A DNA stretch of 64,000 nucleotides, from positions 5,270,001 through 5,334,000 of the forward strand of contig WWBZ02000001.1 in assembly GCA_011503125.2 (NCBI GenBank). The letters run 5' to 3'. The translations under genes were made by a program, and so were the position numbers. Positions within the stretch are counted from its first letter, which is position 1. Each line of letters begins with the position of its first letter. The DNA is from Botryosphaeria dothidea (lineage: Eukaryota > Ascomycota > Dothideomycetes > Botryosphaeriales > Botryosphaeriaceae). Below the pieces are notes generated by a model that saw only the letters and a list, made by a program, of their open reading frames with translations, had not been told where the DNA came from and searched no databases. Positions 34,855 through 46,085 of the stretch are shown piece by piece.

Positions 34855-36180
34855 ATGGCGGCGACCAAAGCTGCGCGCAAGGCCGCCGAGCACGGCCGAC
34901 ACATTTTCATCTACAACAACATCCGTACGAACCAAACTGTCTACTCCTTGCAGCGGAGCTTAAATGTATGCGTTAATCGCTTGAACGAGGCATCAATGCT
35001 ATTCCCAGAGGATCGTGATTGCTAAGACGCCTTCTAGAATCATTCTGTGATATCACAACTCCCGTACGCTGGAAAGAAAACGGTCCCCGCAAAACTTCGT
35101 AAAGATGTCTGGCGCCCACTCGCAACCGTCACCTTTCCCCTCGCCGCACAGGGCCTCTCCGCTTATCGCAGGCTGCGCGAGTTTCGGAAGCTGCACGAGC
35201 TTCACTGGGACAACAACGGGGAATACCCCATGCTTCCGGTCGAGACGCAGAAGAAGATAAAGGAGGGCAAGGCCGCGCCAACCAAGAAAGAGAAAGGAAA
35301 GATTATCATGGATCAGAAGGCGAACACAGTGGCGGATCTGGCTGCGGTGCTGAAGATGCAGGATGAAGAAGGCGGGAAGATAGCCGCAGGCCAATTCGAG
35401 AGTGGGAGGCGCAAGCATCGCAATGAGGTGAAGCAGCTTGAAGAGGCTGTCGAGGAGCTGCAGAAGGGAGGCGCGGAGAGGATCAAGGCGAAAATTGCGA
35501 CAACAGAGGCACAGTTACAGGACGGCTCGCTGCCAGACGGTCAGGTCAAGACGCTTCGAAAGCGGGTGCTACAGCTCCACTTCCAGAAGAACAAGCTTCT
35601 CGGCGCAGAGGAGGCATTGGAAAGAAAAAGGTCCGAAGAAAAGCTTTGGGAACTGGCAGATAAGGCACGGACGGGAGCGATTGGCAAGCTTCGACAAGAA
35701 ATCCTGGATGCGCAAGACTCTCTGGAGACCGAGAAAAATCTATCTGAAGGCGGCAGAGCACGCTTGGAACAGCTTGTGGAGGAGCTTTCAAAAGAGCTCG
35801 ACGAGCTCAGAGAGGCCCGTGATTTTGTGATGACCAGGCAGGCTGGCAGCACGGACGTAGGAAAGATGCAACTACCCAAGTATGGTCGCCTTCGTAAGAG
35901 GATTCAAGAGCTCAATGTGCCGAGGCAGCCCTTCTCGGCCGAAGGTGTAAAGATTAGATGGGCGGATCTTCTTGACGCAGAATATGCTGAGAGCTGGCCG
36001 ACAACGATTCAGCACGAGGAGCTGGGGCTGACAAGACACACGGCGCCGGATCCGGATATGCCCCCTACCGCATGGCCGAAGACTTTCGAACAGGAAGATG
36101 TCAACGCGACGGGCGAGGGCGAAGAGGATGTTGCAGAGGAAGCTGAGTCTTCTACAGGAAAGGTTGCGGCTACGGCGTAA
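34855..36180 (+). CDS. Mitochondrial large-subunit ribosomal protein mL67 (Mhr1)
   Basis: Two exons (34855-34965, 35038-36180) give 417 aa. The conserved N-terminus HIFIYNNIRTNQTVYSLQRSLN joins in frame to NHSVISQLPYAGKKTVPAKLRKDVWRPLATVTFP, the mL67/Mhr1 signature, followed by QGLSAYRRLREFRKLHELHW. A long coiled coil (about 130-330) and an acidic C-terminal tail follow. In yeast this protein is both a component of the mitochondrial large ribosomal subunit and a homologous-pairing protein (MHR1) for mtDNA recombination; in filamentous fungi the ribosomal role is the safer inference. The start is placed at the ATG in gatcATGgcg. Confidence 0.92.
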
Positions 36181-36741
36181 AGAATGACGATACAAGGGAT
36201 CGCATTTCTTGGAACAATTAGGGATTGGTATCGGATTGCGGTGTACGATAATTATCTGTGAATGTAGCATATGCATGGCGATGCTCAGGGCTGTAGGTAC
36301 GTGTGGATCACATGCTTACGTGCAGGTCGGGTAAATAAGCTTGCAGTGTGGCGTTGGCGATCCGGACTTCTCTGGGGCGGAGGAGTCTGTCAGCAAAGTC
36401 ATATGGACGGGCGACAACGTGGAAGTAAGACACCAGAAATAGTCCAATTGCTGCTCTCGGTGCTTGCAGCAGACGATTGCCGGGTGACGGAGGGGCGGCG
36501 AGCGGTATTGGCGCTGTCAAAGGACCCAGAGAGAGGCGGTGGGCGTGCGCTGGAGCGGTGCGGAAATTGCGGAGGACGAGTCGCGTGCTCATTGGATGCT
36601 GACCTGGCCCTCGAGCCCGCCGACCGCTCGCCCAAGCTGATTTTCTGCCGCCGCTGAGCTCCATGTCTTCCACGGCCATCCCTCCCCTCTTCTATCCAGT
36701 GCGCCTCCTTCCTACTCCGCCACATCCCGACCACCCACACC
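36181..36741. other. Spacer mL67 to ceramide synthase
   Basis: 561 bases containing the mL67 3' flank and the ceramide synthase promoter. No gene seen. Confidence 0.5.
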
Positions 36742-38274
36742 ATGGCCCGCTCCGACCAGACTGAGCCTTTTCCGCCCATTCAACCTCCGCGCAAGGACAA
36801 CCCCTCCGGTCTCAGCAGCGGCTCACGCCGCCGACGAAAGAGCAGCAATCTCGGCGACGACCCCAGGGGAGACACGGGCACTGTGAGCCTTGCTACGGCC
36901 TTTGACAATCAGTCTCCCACTGAAGAGGTATTCCGCTTCCATCCTACTGTACCTCATCCCGCAATCCCGCGACTGACCGCGCTCCCGACAGCGCTTCCCT
37001 AAGCAACAGCGCCCATCCAAGCGCCGGAAAGCGAAGTCCCTCATGCGTCGCTGGTGGAAGCTCTCTATGCGTCACACCTGGCTCAACCCGCTCATCCTCG
37101 TCCTGACCATCCTCGCTGCGTACGCTGTCAATCCCAACGAGACGAACCCGTTACACGCCGCCATCTTCCTGTCCTATCCGCTGCCCCGCGATCAGGACGT
37201 CGACCCTTCCAGTCCCATCCAATATGGCAAGGGAGGCAAGGATTTTGCCTTTGTCGGCTTCTATATTATCGTCCTGTCGTTCACTCGCGAGTTCATGATG
37301 CAGCGCTTCCTCCGCCCCATGGCCATCCGTTGCGGCATCAAGTCACGCGCCAAGCAGGCCCGCTTCATGGAGCAGGTGTACACTGCCATATACTTTGGGG
37401 TATTTGGGCCGTTCGGTCTGTATGTCATGTCTCGTACTCCTGTCTGGTACTTCAACACGAAGGGCATGTATGAGGGCTTTCCCCACAAGACCCACGAGGC
37501 TGTGTTCAAAGCCTACTACCTGCTGCAGGCTAGCTATTGGGCCCAACAGGCTATTGTTCTTCTCTTGATGCTCGAGAAGCCTCGCAAGGATTTCAAGGAG
37601 TTGGTTATGCACCACATCATCACAATTGCTCTGATCTGGTGCAGCTACCGATTTCACTTTACGTACATGGGAGTGGCAGTCTACATTACCCACGATATCA
37701 GTGATTTCTTTCTTGCTGTAAGTGTTAAATTTGCCCTTTCTCCGACCGCGCCGGGACGACTGCTCCTAACATTGTAAAGACGTCGAAAACTCTCAACTAC
37801 CTCGACTCGCCCCTCGTCGGACCTTACTTCGGATTCTTCATTGCTGTCTGGACCTACCTCCGCCACTACATCAACCTCCACATCCTTTGGTCAATCATCA
37901 ATGGCGAATTTTCATCGATCGGTCCGTTCGACCTCAATTGGGATACGCAACAATACAAGTGCTGGATTTCGCAATACATCACATTTGCCTTGCTCGCCAG
38001 TTTGCAGGCTGTGAATCTCTTTTGGCTATTCCTGATCCTGCGCATTGCGTATAGGTTCGTTGCAAGCTGGGGAGAAGTCGTCAAGGACGAGCGTAGCGAT
38101 TACGAGGAAAGCGAAAACGAGCAAGAGGCGCAAGAGAAGGCTTCGAATGGCAAGGCCGCGGAGTCTGCGCCCCAAGTTCTGCTGAACGGCGAGCCTGTGT
38201 CGCCAGTGGAGGATAAGGCGTCCACTACAGCGACCGCCCCCGTGGCGAACGGAAAGCAGAGGAAGGGCAGGTAA
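36742..38274 (+). CDS. Ceramide synthase, LAG1/LAC1 type
   Basis: Three exons (36742-36927, 36992-37717, 37780-38274) give 468 aa. A basic cytosolic N-terminus (SKRRKAKSLMRRWWKLSMRH) precedes several membrane segments. The TLC/LAG1 domain has TREFMMQRFLRPMA, RFMEQVYTAIYFGVFGPFGLYVM, the catalytic double histidine in ELVMHHIITIALIWCSY (about 268-269), and AVYITHDISDFFLA-TSKTLNYL across the second intron, which is the Lag1 motif. The C-terminal 80 residues are Glu/Ala/Lys-rich and cytosolic. The enzyme acylates sphingoid bases with acyl-CoA in the endoplasmic reticulum to make ceramide. Filamentous fungi usually have two paralogues (LagA and BarA types); which this is cannot be told here. Confidence 0.93.
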
Positions 38275-41200
38275 ATAGCGCGTCGCGAGCTGGACGTACC
38301 AGCCCCGTTGCGTAACGGTCGGAGCGAGGACGCAGTGCGTTCTTCGTGAACAAGGCTTTCGGTGGGTTGCTTGCGAGGTGAAGTTACCCACGATCCAATT
38401 TTTGTAATATGTCAACTTTTAACGTCCCACGAGCATGACGCCATTGAATCAAGGGAATTAATGCGAGTGTGGGATGATGGTGGGGATTTCTTTTTCATGT
38501 ACAATACGAGACACATTCGCTTTTGTCCTGCGGTTTTGGACACGGACGGTTCTGTTTACCTGTGGGTGGCGGGAAGTTGGTCTGTTTTGCTCTTTACATG
38601 TCCGGCTTGTTTTGGATGTGGGAAGCGGCGCCACGCATGGGCATTTACTATCATACGTTGTAATTAGAGCGCCCTGGCTTTCTTTCGCCTTTGGGCTTAT
38701 TTCCGCTCCGTTCGAAGAAGGTCGAGGAGATAAGCCGTTGGGGATAGGGTCTTGGGGAAGAGAATGAATGAGAAATGGCCTGATGAAGATGATGTCTGGC
38801 TTGGTACAAGGTCTGAAAAATGACCCGCTTTTATGCATTTAGGAGACCTAGATACCCGTAATGATGGGTGGGTTCTTTTACATCTGTTTTTGATTTTTTC
38901 GCCTTTCTTGCCGGTGGGGCTTCATAAGCTTCTGTTGTCCTCTATTCCCTCCGTGAACCCAGAAGCTGACGATCTCAGATGTCCGTTCTCCTCTTTTCCT
39001 ATTATGACCTCACGTGCCTATTTCGTTCCTGTTTTCTTACTGGAACGACATTCGCGATGAATGTCCTGAGTTTCGGCACATTTTGATGACGACCAATACC
39101 CAAAGCTGGTGCTATGCATCGAATCATATGGTCACCAGTTTTCTTGATCATTCTAAACCGGAATTTCCATGATTGCTCGTGATTGACGGGAAGACTCAGT
39201 TGTAGGGCTCGTTGGTTTGAGCTCTAAAGTGCCGGTCCACGCTCAATTCTTTTCAAGGAAAATAGCTGCAGGGCTGACTTTGATCCTCAAGATATGAACG
39301 GGCAACGAAGCAACAGACTTCGAAAGCCCAAGATTAGCGACGGAAATTCTGTAATGACAGCATGGCCAGTCTTGGACGCGCTGTCCAAAATCGAATCTAC
39401 ATCCTTGCTCCGCTCATCTCCCCAAATGACTGTACCCTCGTCCGCAATCTTGCATGAGCGAGATTCCGGCCAACTGCACCACCCGGCTCTTATGCCAACT
39501 CTACCCAGGAAGCCGCATTATATACAAAATGAAGACGCAACCACAAACACAGCAAGCACCACAACAAACGTTTCTGTGGAGACCTACCGCATCAACTTGA
39601 GTGCTAACCCTAAAAGGCAAAATTGCAGCGACGAGAAAGAGAAGCCAGGCGCACGGCTCCCTCAGAGCCCTCTACAACCAACTTCAACCGCACACGGGCC
39701 ACTGCCGGCCCGGCCCTCTCTCTCTCTCTCATTTTCCTGCTCTCGTCATCTTCCGCACGCCGTCGTCTCTCTATCGGACCCTGATGAGCCGGAAGTCCGG
39801 CCATCCGTACGGAGACAACCGTCGCGCCACGAGGAAAAGCGTAAGGGGAATCGAAGCCAAGAAGCGTGAGGATCAGGGTCCACAAAGCGAAAGCGAAAGC
39901 GCGGTAGTTTGCATGCGTGAAGGATAATGCCATCGTTGGGTCAGAAAGAGAAAAAGAAGGTTTCGCTCGGATCTGGTCCTCGCATGCTCCGTGTGTGGCT
40001 GTGCGCGCGCAAAAGCGTCCGCGGTCCACGGAAGATTTCTAGGTTTTGCAAAGCCCCTTTCCGTCGCAGCGGGTGTGCGGGATGGGCCGCTGTTGGGGAC
40101 GAAAGAAGGTTGCGGATCTGCATTTTGCCACACGGTAAGTGAAGAGCTTCCACGAACCCCGATGACTGAACTACCTTCTGCAGCAACAGCAGCAGAACGG
40201 CGGGTAGACCGGCTATCCTCAGGGCAATCGGGCGGTGTGGTGATGTGTTGCTGAAGCAACCTTGGCGTTATGGACGAGCTACGCAGAGTCGGCAGTGAGC
40301 GTGGCAGCTATGACTGCAGTGCTACCCGTTCCGTCGCAGTCATGTTTATTCGCTTACGGCCGAGTTCCGCTGCTCGAACCACAATTCACGTCCACCACCA
40401 AGGGAAGGGTCTGCAGATCCGCATCATCATCCTACCCAATTTGGGTCATCACTGCGAGATGGGTGCCTCGAACGCGCCTAGTTGCGCGGGACGGAAAGGG
40501 GACCGGGGAATGTACCGAGACTTGACGCCTACCTTGCCATTCTACCTTTATGCGCCCAGTCGCCGGGCCGCAACGCCATGCTCTTCAACTGCATACTTCC
40601 CAGATGCAGCCACCGGGATATTTTGTTCCTTCGGCCAGATGTGGCTGTGCGCCAGTTACCTGTACCATAGCCAGTAATAGGATGCAAGGTAGCAGAATCC
40701 GACATGGTGCAGCGGGGCAATGGGCAAAGAGGCGCGGGTGTGGGACGAGAGCAGCAGTAGCGCAAGGCATGCAGCGCCGCACTACCAGCCCCAGTGCCGT
40801 TTCGATTATTCTCTCCCGGATTCTCTTTGCGGAGGCGGGCGAAGTTGTTCGTCAGCGGCGTGAATCCAGAACCTGTCAGACCTACGACATCACATACCCC
40901 GGCCTAAGAAGATGCGGAGAGAAAGAGGGAGGATGAGGAGAGGCAGTGTGCGTTGCAGAAGTAGCAACAGAATTGCGGTTACGGCCGGCATGCCCAGAAG
41001 TTCACTCGAAGGCCTTGGCAATGTTATTTGGGCAGCGAATTGCAATAATTCCTCTACATGACATGTCAGCATCTTGTGATGGCATCGCAGAGACTCAGGC
41101 TCCGGTGGGCGTCCGGGAGAGAGCATAAACAAGGCAGGAAACCAAGCAGTCTGTCAGTCAGGGCGCCTGGTCCAGAATCCAAAATACCGGACAGTTGTTA

Positions 41201-42481
41201 TGTCAGTCTTACCGGTTTCTTTTTTTCGGCCCGTTCATTCCCCGCAACAACACGTTGGCACTTTCTTCTCTCGGTCGGAAGGCGAGCCACAATGATGGAG
41301 GCGCAGGGCAGTGAACTTGAAACACCAGTGAGCACGGCCACGTGATGAGAGTTTCAAGTCGGATCCGAGCGGGGACTTCCCAGGAATGCCAATCAAATGC
41401 ATTTGGGAGCACGTAATAACGAGGCTTCATATGACTGGACGGAGATGAGGTGGGTGATCAAACACACCAATGAAGCCGAGCACATTCTTCTGGCTGAACG
41501 AAAGGACGGAAGAATGAGAGGAGATTGAGAGAATGTTTGTTGAAGCAGCAGATTATTATTAACGAGTGTACTTAGTTTGATTCTGCATTTCATTCGTCGT
41601 CCGTCCCCGCTGTGCATCCACCACCCTTGTTCTTCAACAAGCTAAATGTCTATCTAGCGCTGCGAAGCACGCATACGCACACACGTGGTGCTCCCATCCC
41701 ACATAGCCCTCTACTCAACAGAACATTCCATGAAAATTGGCCTCCAGAGATATGCTTTTGTGAACAAGATCCGTCATAACATGTCCGAGGATGAATGGAG
41801 TCCGCGGTCGAGTGGAGAATAAATGCAGGAGGACGATCGCGTGCCGCTTGGAAAACAATAAGACAGATGCCAGGCAGCTCGAACAGTGTAAAACTGACAA
41901 AAACTCTCAATCCGCCCAAAACAAAACCAGGAACGAAGAACTGATCAGTCAACTTTTTGCCCATGCTGCACACGAGCGGAGGGCTCGAAATGCATGCTGA
42001 CCCTTCCGTTCTCGAACGAAATCAAAACAAGAGGGGGAAAGATCGCTTCCGCCCAAACCGCCCATGTGAAGCAAAGTCTTCCAGAAGTCCTCCCATGCTG
42101 TTGAAATTCTTGCTGTTGTCCTTGGTTTGTGCTGTTCTTTCTGTATGCTTAAAACAACGCGTATGTTGTTGACACCCGAATGGGACCAAAGATGCCCGGG
42201 GAATATAACAAACGAATCCCGATATGCTCGTCCTTCCCGATGGCGCCCTTATGCTCCAAAACGCAAAGTGAGAAAACACCATGTCCATGAATGAAATCGA
42301 AACCCTGTAGGAAGGTATTCCGTTCCGGGGCGTGAAAACCCAAAGAAGTAAAACAGTCGTAACGTGCCATCAACATGAAGGCCGGCTTCAGGGGTCGGCC
42401 ATAGTTTGCATTAGTCCGTATATGGATGGTTCCAGGTCGAAAAGCCGAGACGGGTGCGAGATAGGCCGTGACGATATACAA
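38275..42481. other. 4.2-kb gene-poor interval
   Basis: Contains the 3' flanks of the ceramide synthase and of the Pro/Ser-rich gene. Apart from a weak ORF at 39294-39869 and a CT tract at about 39714-39730, nothing recognisable was seen. Confidence 0.4.
39294..39869 (+). CDS. Doubtful hypothetical ORF
   Basis: A 191-aa frame with a genuine ATG, rich in Ser, Pro, Thr and Arg, with part of the Ser-rich stretch produced by a CT dinucleotide tract. No domain, no splice structure and no family match; it may be spurious or a lineage-specific gene. Confidence 0.2.
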   Translation: MNGQRSNRLRKPKISDGNSVMTAWPVLDALSKIESTSLLRSSPQMTVPSSAILHERDSGQLHHPALMPTLPRKPHYIQNEDATTNTASTTTNVSVETYRINLSANPKRQNCSDEKEKPGARLPQSPLQPTSTAHGPLPARPSLSLSFSCSRHLPHAVVSLSDPDEPEVRPSVRRQPSRHEEKRKGNRSQEA

Positions 42482-45310
42482 TTACGAGCGGGGGCTTTGC
42501 TTGTTCTTCCAGAACTGCATCATCTTGCTAAGCCGATGTGATTTCTTGTGTTTGCAATCCTTAGGCTTGTCGGCATGTTCAGACTGCGGTCTCTGTTCAA
42601 TGGAGAGCTTGCTCTTCTCTCCAAAAGAGCTGCCAACGAGCCTCGAAAGGCTGGCAATACTTGCCCGCTTGCGGCGGGTCTCATACGGCATACTCGACAT
42701 AGACGAGACTGATCCCATGCGGTCACCAGGGCTCCGTGGCATGACGTACGGGAAGTTAGCATGTTGAGCGCTCGTCATCGTAGATCTGCTGCTCGTCAAC
42801 GAAGGAACATCGTCGACAGAAACGCGGCAGTCCGGGCCTGGCTCGCCAATCTGCATGGACCGGCTGTCAGTGATGGAAGAAGCGGCAGTGCCCATCCTTG
42901 GCGTGTCGAAGGAGTTCTGATCGCGACCAAAATCTGGCGAGGAAAAAGAAGATGTGCTGATGGAGTCGGGAGTGAGAGCTGCCTGCGACGGGGCGGGTAC
43001 CGGCAGGTGCAATGGCTGCTCCGGTTCTTTGGACGCATCTGCCGCAGGAGTGATAGTCGAGTCCGAAGATCGAGTCACAGTTGACGTGCGGGGCTCCTCA
43101 TGTTCCTCCACAATATCGATCGGGCTTGGTGAGCGCGAAATATTGATAGGCTTGGTGCCGGGCGACACAGGTGCTCCTGTCCTAGTCGCTGTTGGGGACG
43201 GTGTCGGAAGCTCCAATGTAGAAGACTTGCTCTTCGCGAATGCATCACTGAAGTTCCAGTTCATCGTTGCACCATGTTGAGGCTGATCCGTCTCAACGAC
43301 CTGAATCCCGGTACCGGTTTCATCTTCCTCATCACTAGAGGAACATTCGCCGTCGGACGAGCTGCTACCACTGGCCGGCGTTGCCGCGTTTTCCTCTTCC
43401 TCCTCCTCCTCCTCCTCCTCCTCCTCCTCAAAGACGTCCGCCATGGTGGGCCCGGTGGTCGCTGGAGTATTCCGGAATTCGAATGGAACAAGCTCTGGCG
43501 CACTCTCAGTCCTGCGGTGTCCGCTCATGACGCCCATGCTGCTGTGCATTGGCCTCCTTCTTGCGGTCATGCCGCGTGCCTGAGCACGGGGCGGCACAGG
43601 ACCAATTGTTGGGGTGTTGAAAGGCCCGAGCGCAGCATCAAGGTCGATGACTGGACTCATGGCATCGTGCTCTTGTCCTTGAAGCTGCCTAGGCTTCCAC
43701 GAAGCAATGTTGGTGTCCAACTTCGGTCTGGATTGAACTGGGTTCGATGTCGGATTAACGATGGTAACTGTGTCGTCAACATCAAAGTTGGGTTCAATCT
43801 CGTCAAGATCAACTTCGATGTCATCGTCGGGAACGCTGGATTGGCTGGGAAGTGTAGGCGTCGATCCTCTGCGGGGGATCTCCTTCAGTTTCGAACTATG
43901 ACGCTTGGACTTCCGAGAAATGATAGAGGTGGCCCAAGATTTCACCTTCCGCGGCTTCTTGCTGTGGGATTTGCGGGGAGGAGTAGGTGGCGCCTTGGCG
44001 CAGAAGTCAGAAGGGCTGGGATCGGCAGGCGAGGACATCGGGGATTCCGAAAGCACGGAAACAGAGGCTTCAGACGTGGTAACACCAGATGCGGCAGAAA
44101 TGGAAGAATCGCTGTTCCGCTGCTCTGACCAAAAGAAGCTACGCTTCTTGCTGTGGCGAGCAGGGGGGCTGCCGGCTGCTGGAGAAGCCTGAAGTTCCGG
44201 GAAAATGGCGGACCTTGGACGTTTAGAAGTAAGTAGTTCACCGAATCCAGATTTTCCGGTGTCCTTCATGTCCAGAATAGCACCCGCAGTACTGGGACGT
44301 CCCGTTTTGGCCTCCTTGTCGAAAGTGACGGTGAGATTAGGACGACCCATACGAGCGGCAGATGGGCTTGATGCTCCGCTCACGACAGAAGAAAGGCTGT
44401 TTGAGACTGAGTGGCCACGAATAGTCGACATCGTGCTCTCCGTCTCTGAGGAAATTGTTGAAAGAGGCCGGATGTACTCGACAGTTTCAGAGAATCCGAC
44501 CCGTGCACGAGACGACGGCCGCTGGGGAGATGAATCCGAATCGGCCTGGGACATGCTCAAGTTTTCGGAGGAGCCCGACACACTTATGGCCGGAGGAGGA
44601 GTCTGGGTCTTGGGAAAAGGAGAGGGCTTCAACTCCTTGTCCACGGGCGTCGCCGGGGTGTTGTCGATACGAGGAATTTCCGGCACGTTGGAAGTACTCG
44701 GAGTGTTAGTAGATGGGGCTTGAAGCATAAAAGAAAGGTCATGCGAAGAGATGGCCCCAGAACGACGGTGCGCATGTCCTCTTCTTCCAGCAGGAGGGCC
44801 AGGCTTCAGGGTAGAGTTCGGAGCAGGGAAGCCGCCCTCGATCTTAGTCGGGCTCGAGCTCATGGGAACCATGGTGCCAGCTCTAAAGCTGCCGCCACCA
44901 ATGAATTCACTCGCACCACGCCTGTGTCCAAGGCTTCTAGATGGTGTCGTGGGAGAGTTGGACGTGGGAGTCAGCGGAGGAGTAGTTGTCGAGGGAGCGG
45001 GCGAAAGGGCCTGGGAACCGGGATTGAAGCTGAAGTCAGGCAGAGCGCTTGCGGAACGTCGCTTGCTGATATCCGGATTAGTGCGCCTGGCAGTTGGCAG
45101 GACCTGCAGAGAACTCGGACGGCGAACGGAGGCAGACGGAACATCAGAGGGTGGCGAGTCCGGCGACGGCTGAGGAAAGACAAAGTGAGGATTGGGAACA
45201 AGTTCGATGTGACCCGCAGAAGCCGGAATACGCCTTTGGTACAGCGGGGCGCCCATGTCGGAGACTGGGGGCTGGGCGACAGGCTGTCGCGGAAGGGCGA
45301 TTTGAGCCAT
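42482..45310 (-). CDS. Large disordered Pro/Ser-rich protein
   Basis: Single exon of 942 aa. The ATG at 45310 (MAQIALPRQP) is preferred to an upstream in-frame TTG. There are no catalytic domains: the protein is Ser/Pro/Thr-rich with many short basic-SP motifs, an acidic run of 13 Glu (about 624-636 from the start) encoded by a TCC repeat, and conserved-looking islands such as the basic SHSKKPRKVKSWATSIISRKSKRHSSK and the C-terminal CKHKKSHRLSKMMQFWKN, which could contact membranes or other proteins. It resembles proteins annotated in Aspergillus genomes as cell wall proline-rich protein, although no signal peptide is seen, so that name may mislead. Multiple S/T-P sites suggest control by phosphorylation. 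Confidence 0.8.
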   Translation of the reverse strand: MAQIALPRQPVAQPPVSDMGAPLYQRRIPASAGHIELVPNPHFVFPQPSPDSPPSDVPSASVRRPSSLQVLPTARRTNPDISKRRSASALPDFSFNPGSQALSPAPSTTTPPLTPTSNSPTTPSRSLGHRRGASEFIGGGSFRAGTMVPMSSSPTKIEGGFPAPNSTLKPGPPAGRRGHAHRRSGAISSHDLSFMLQAPSTNTPSTSNVPEIPRIDNTPATPVDKELKPSPFPKTQTPPPAISVSGSSENLSMSQADSDSSPQRPSSRARVGFSETVEYIRPLSTISSETESTMSTIRGHSVSNSLSSVVSGASSPSAARMGRPNLTVTFDKEAKTGRPSTAGAILDMKDTGKSGFGELLTSKRPRSAIFPELQASPAAGSPPARHSKKRSFFWSEQRNSDSSISAASGVTTSEASVSVLSESPMSSPADPSPSDFCAKAPPTPPRKSHSKKPRKVKSWATSIISRKSKRHSSKLKEIPRRGSTPTLPSQSSVPDDDIEVDLDEIEPNFDVDDTVTIVNPTSNPVQSRPKLDTNIASWKPRQLQGQEHDAMSPVIDLDAALGPFNTPTIGPVPPRAQARGMTARRRPMHSSMGVMSGHRRTESAPELVPFEFRNTPATTGPTMADVFEEEEEEEEEEEEENAATPASGSSSSDGECSSSDEEDETGTGIQVVETDQPQHGATMNWNFSDAFAKSKSSTLELPTPSPTATRTGAPVSPGTKPINISRSPSPIDIVEEHEEPRTSTVTRSSDSTITPAADASKEPEQPLHLPVPAPSQAALTPDSISTSSFSSPDFGRDQNSFDTPRMGTAASSITDSRSMQIGEPGPDCRVSVDDVPSLTSSRSTMTSAQHANFPYVMPRSPGDRMGSVSSMSSMPYETRRKRASIASLSRLVGSSFGEKSKLSIEQRPQSEHADKPKDCKHKKSHRLSKMMQFWKNKQSPRS
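43398..43430. repeat. TCC trinucleotide repeat (poly-Glu on minus strand)
   Basis: About eleven TCC units that encode the Glu run of the disordered protein; a likely length-polymorphic site. Confidence 0.9.
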
Positions 45311-46055
45311 GGCTTTGTTGCTACTGTTGGGCCGCGCTTGCTGCAACGTGTCGGAAGCGCGACGGACAGAGTTGGCGTCACAATGCGATTGCGTCGGGAT
45401 GGAGCTAGAAGGGTTTGGACGGGCGGGTGCAGGACGGTCGGTGGTACGGCGGTGCTATGGCGCGTACAGCATTGGACGAGCAGACAAGAGGAGAAAAACA
45501 ACAGAAGAAACAGCAGGTGGAAAACAATGCGATTAACTGCAGTCGAGTGTCAGCGGGCATGGCGGGCGGAGGTGGTGGGTGTTGCGGGCGTACACAGTAT
45601 AGGCGAAGGGCAGAAGCAAGCAGATTCTCCGGGTCACCGCCGTGTCTCTCGTGTCGAAGATTGTAAGGGAATGAATGTGGTCGTAAGGAACGGACGCGTC
45701 GACGGGTGCGCTATCGCGGCGACCTATCTCAGCATTTGGTCGGAGAAGAGGGTGTTGTTGGCACCTGGGGTGTTGTGGGCGGTGCGGGAGAAGTTGGAGT
45801 GGGCGATGATGGGAGCGACAGGCACAAGCGGAGGAGGCCCGGGCAACATCAAATGGGCGAGCGCGCACGGGGCGCGCGCCATGCCGCCTTGGGCCAGGTT
45901 ATCTTTACAGCCCTCCGCAGCCAGGCGGGCCCGCGACAGAGATCACCGCCAGCACCACCAGCACCAGGCCCCGTGCGCTCCCGGGCAACGACCTCGCCGT
46001 CGTCGCCGCCGCGCCGTTCCAGCTGGCGCGCCGTTCTTGCGCGCAATGCTGTCGC

Positions 46056-46085
46056 GCTGCTGCTGCTGCTGCTGCTGCTGCTGCG
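46056..46085. repeat. CTG/CAG trinucleotide repeat
   Basis: About ten CTG units, 750 bases upstream of the Pro/Ser-rich gene start; in its transcript sense this is a CAG tract and could lie in a 5' leader. Confidence 0.9.

Noticed and set aside
46056..46085. CTG repeat as part of a polyglutamine or poly-Leu gene
   Set aside because: No credible coding frame with family support covers it; better seen as a non-coding triplet repeat.
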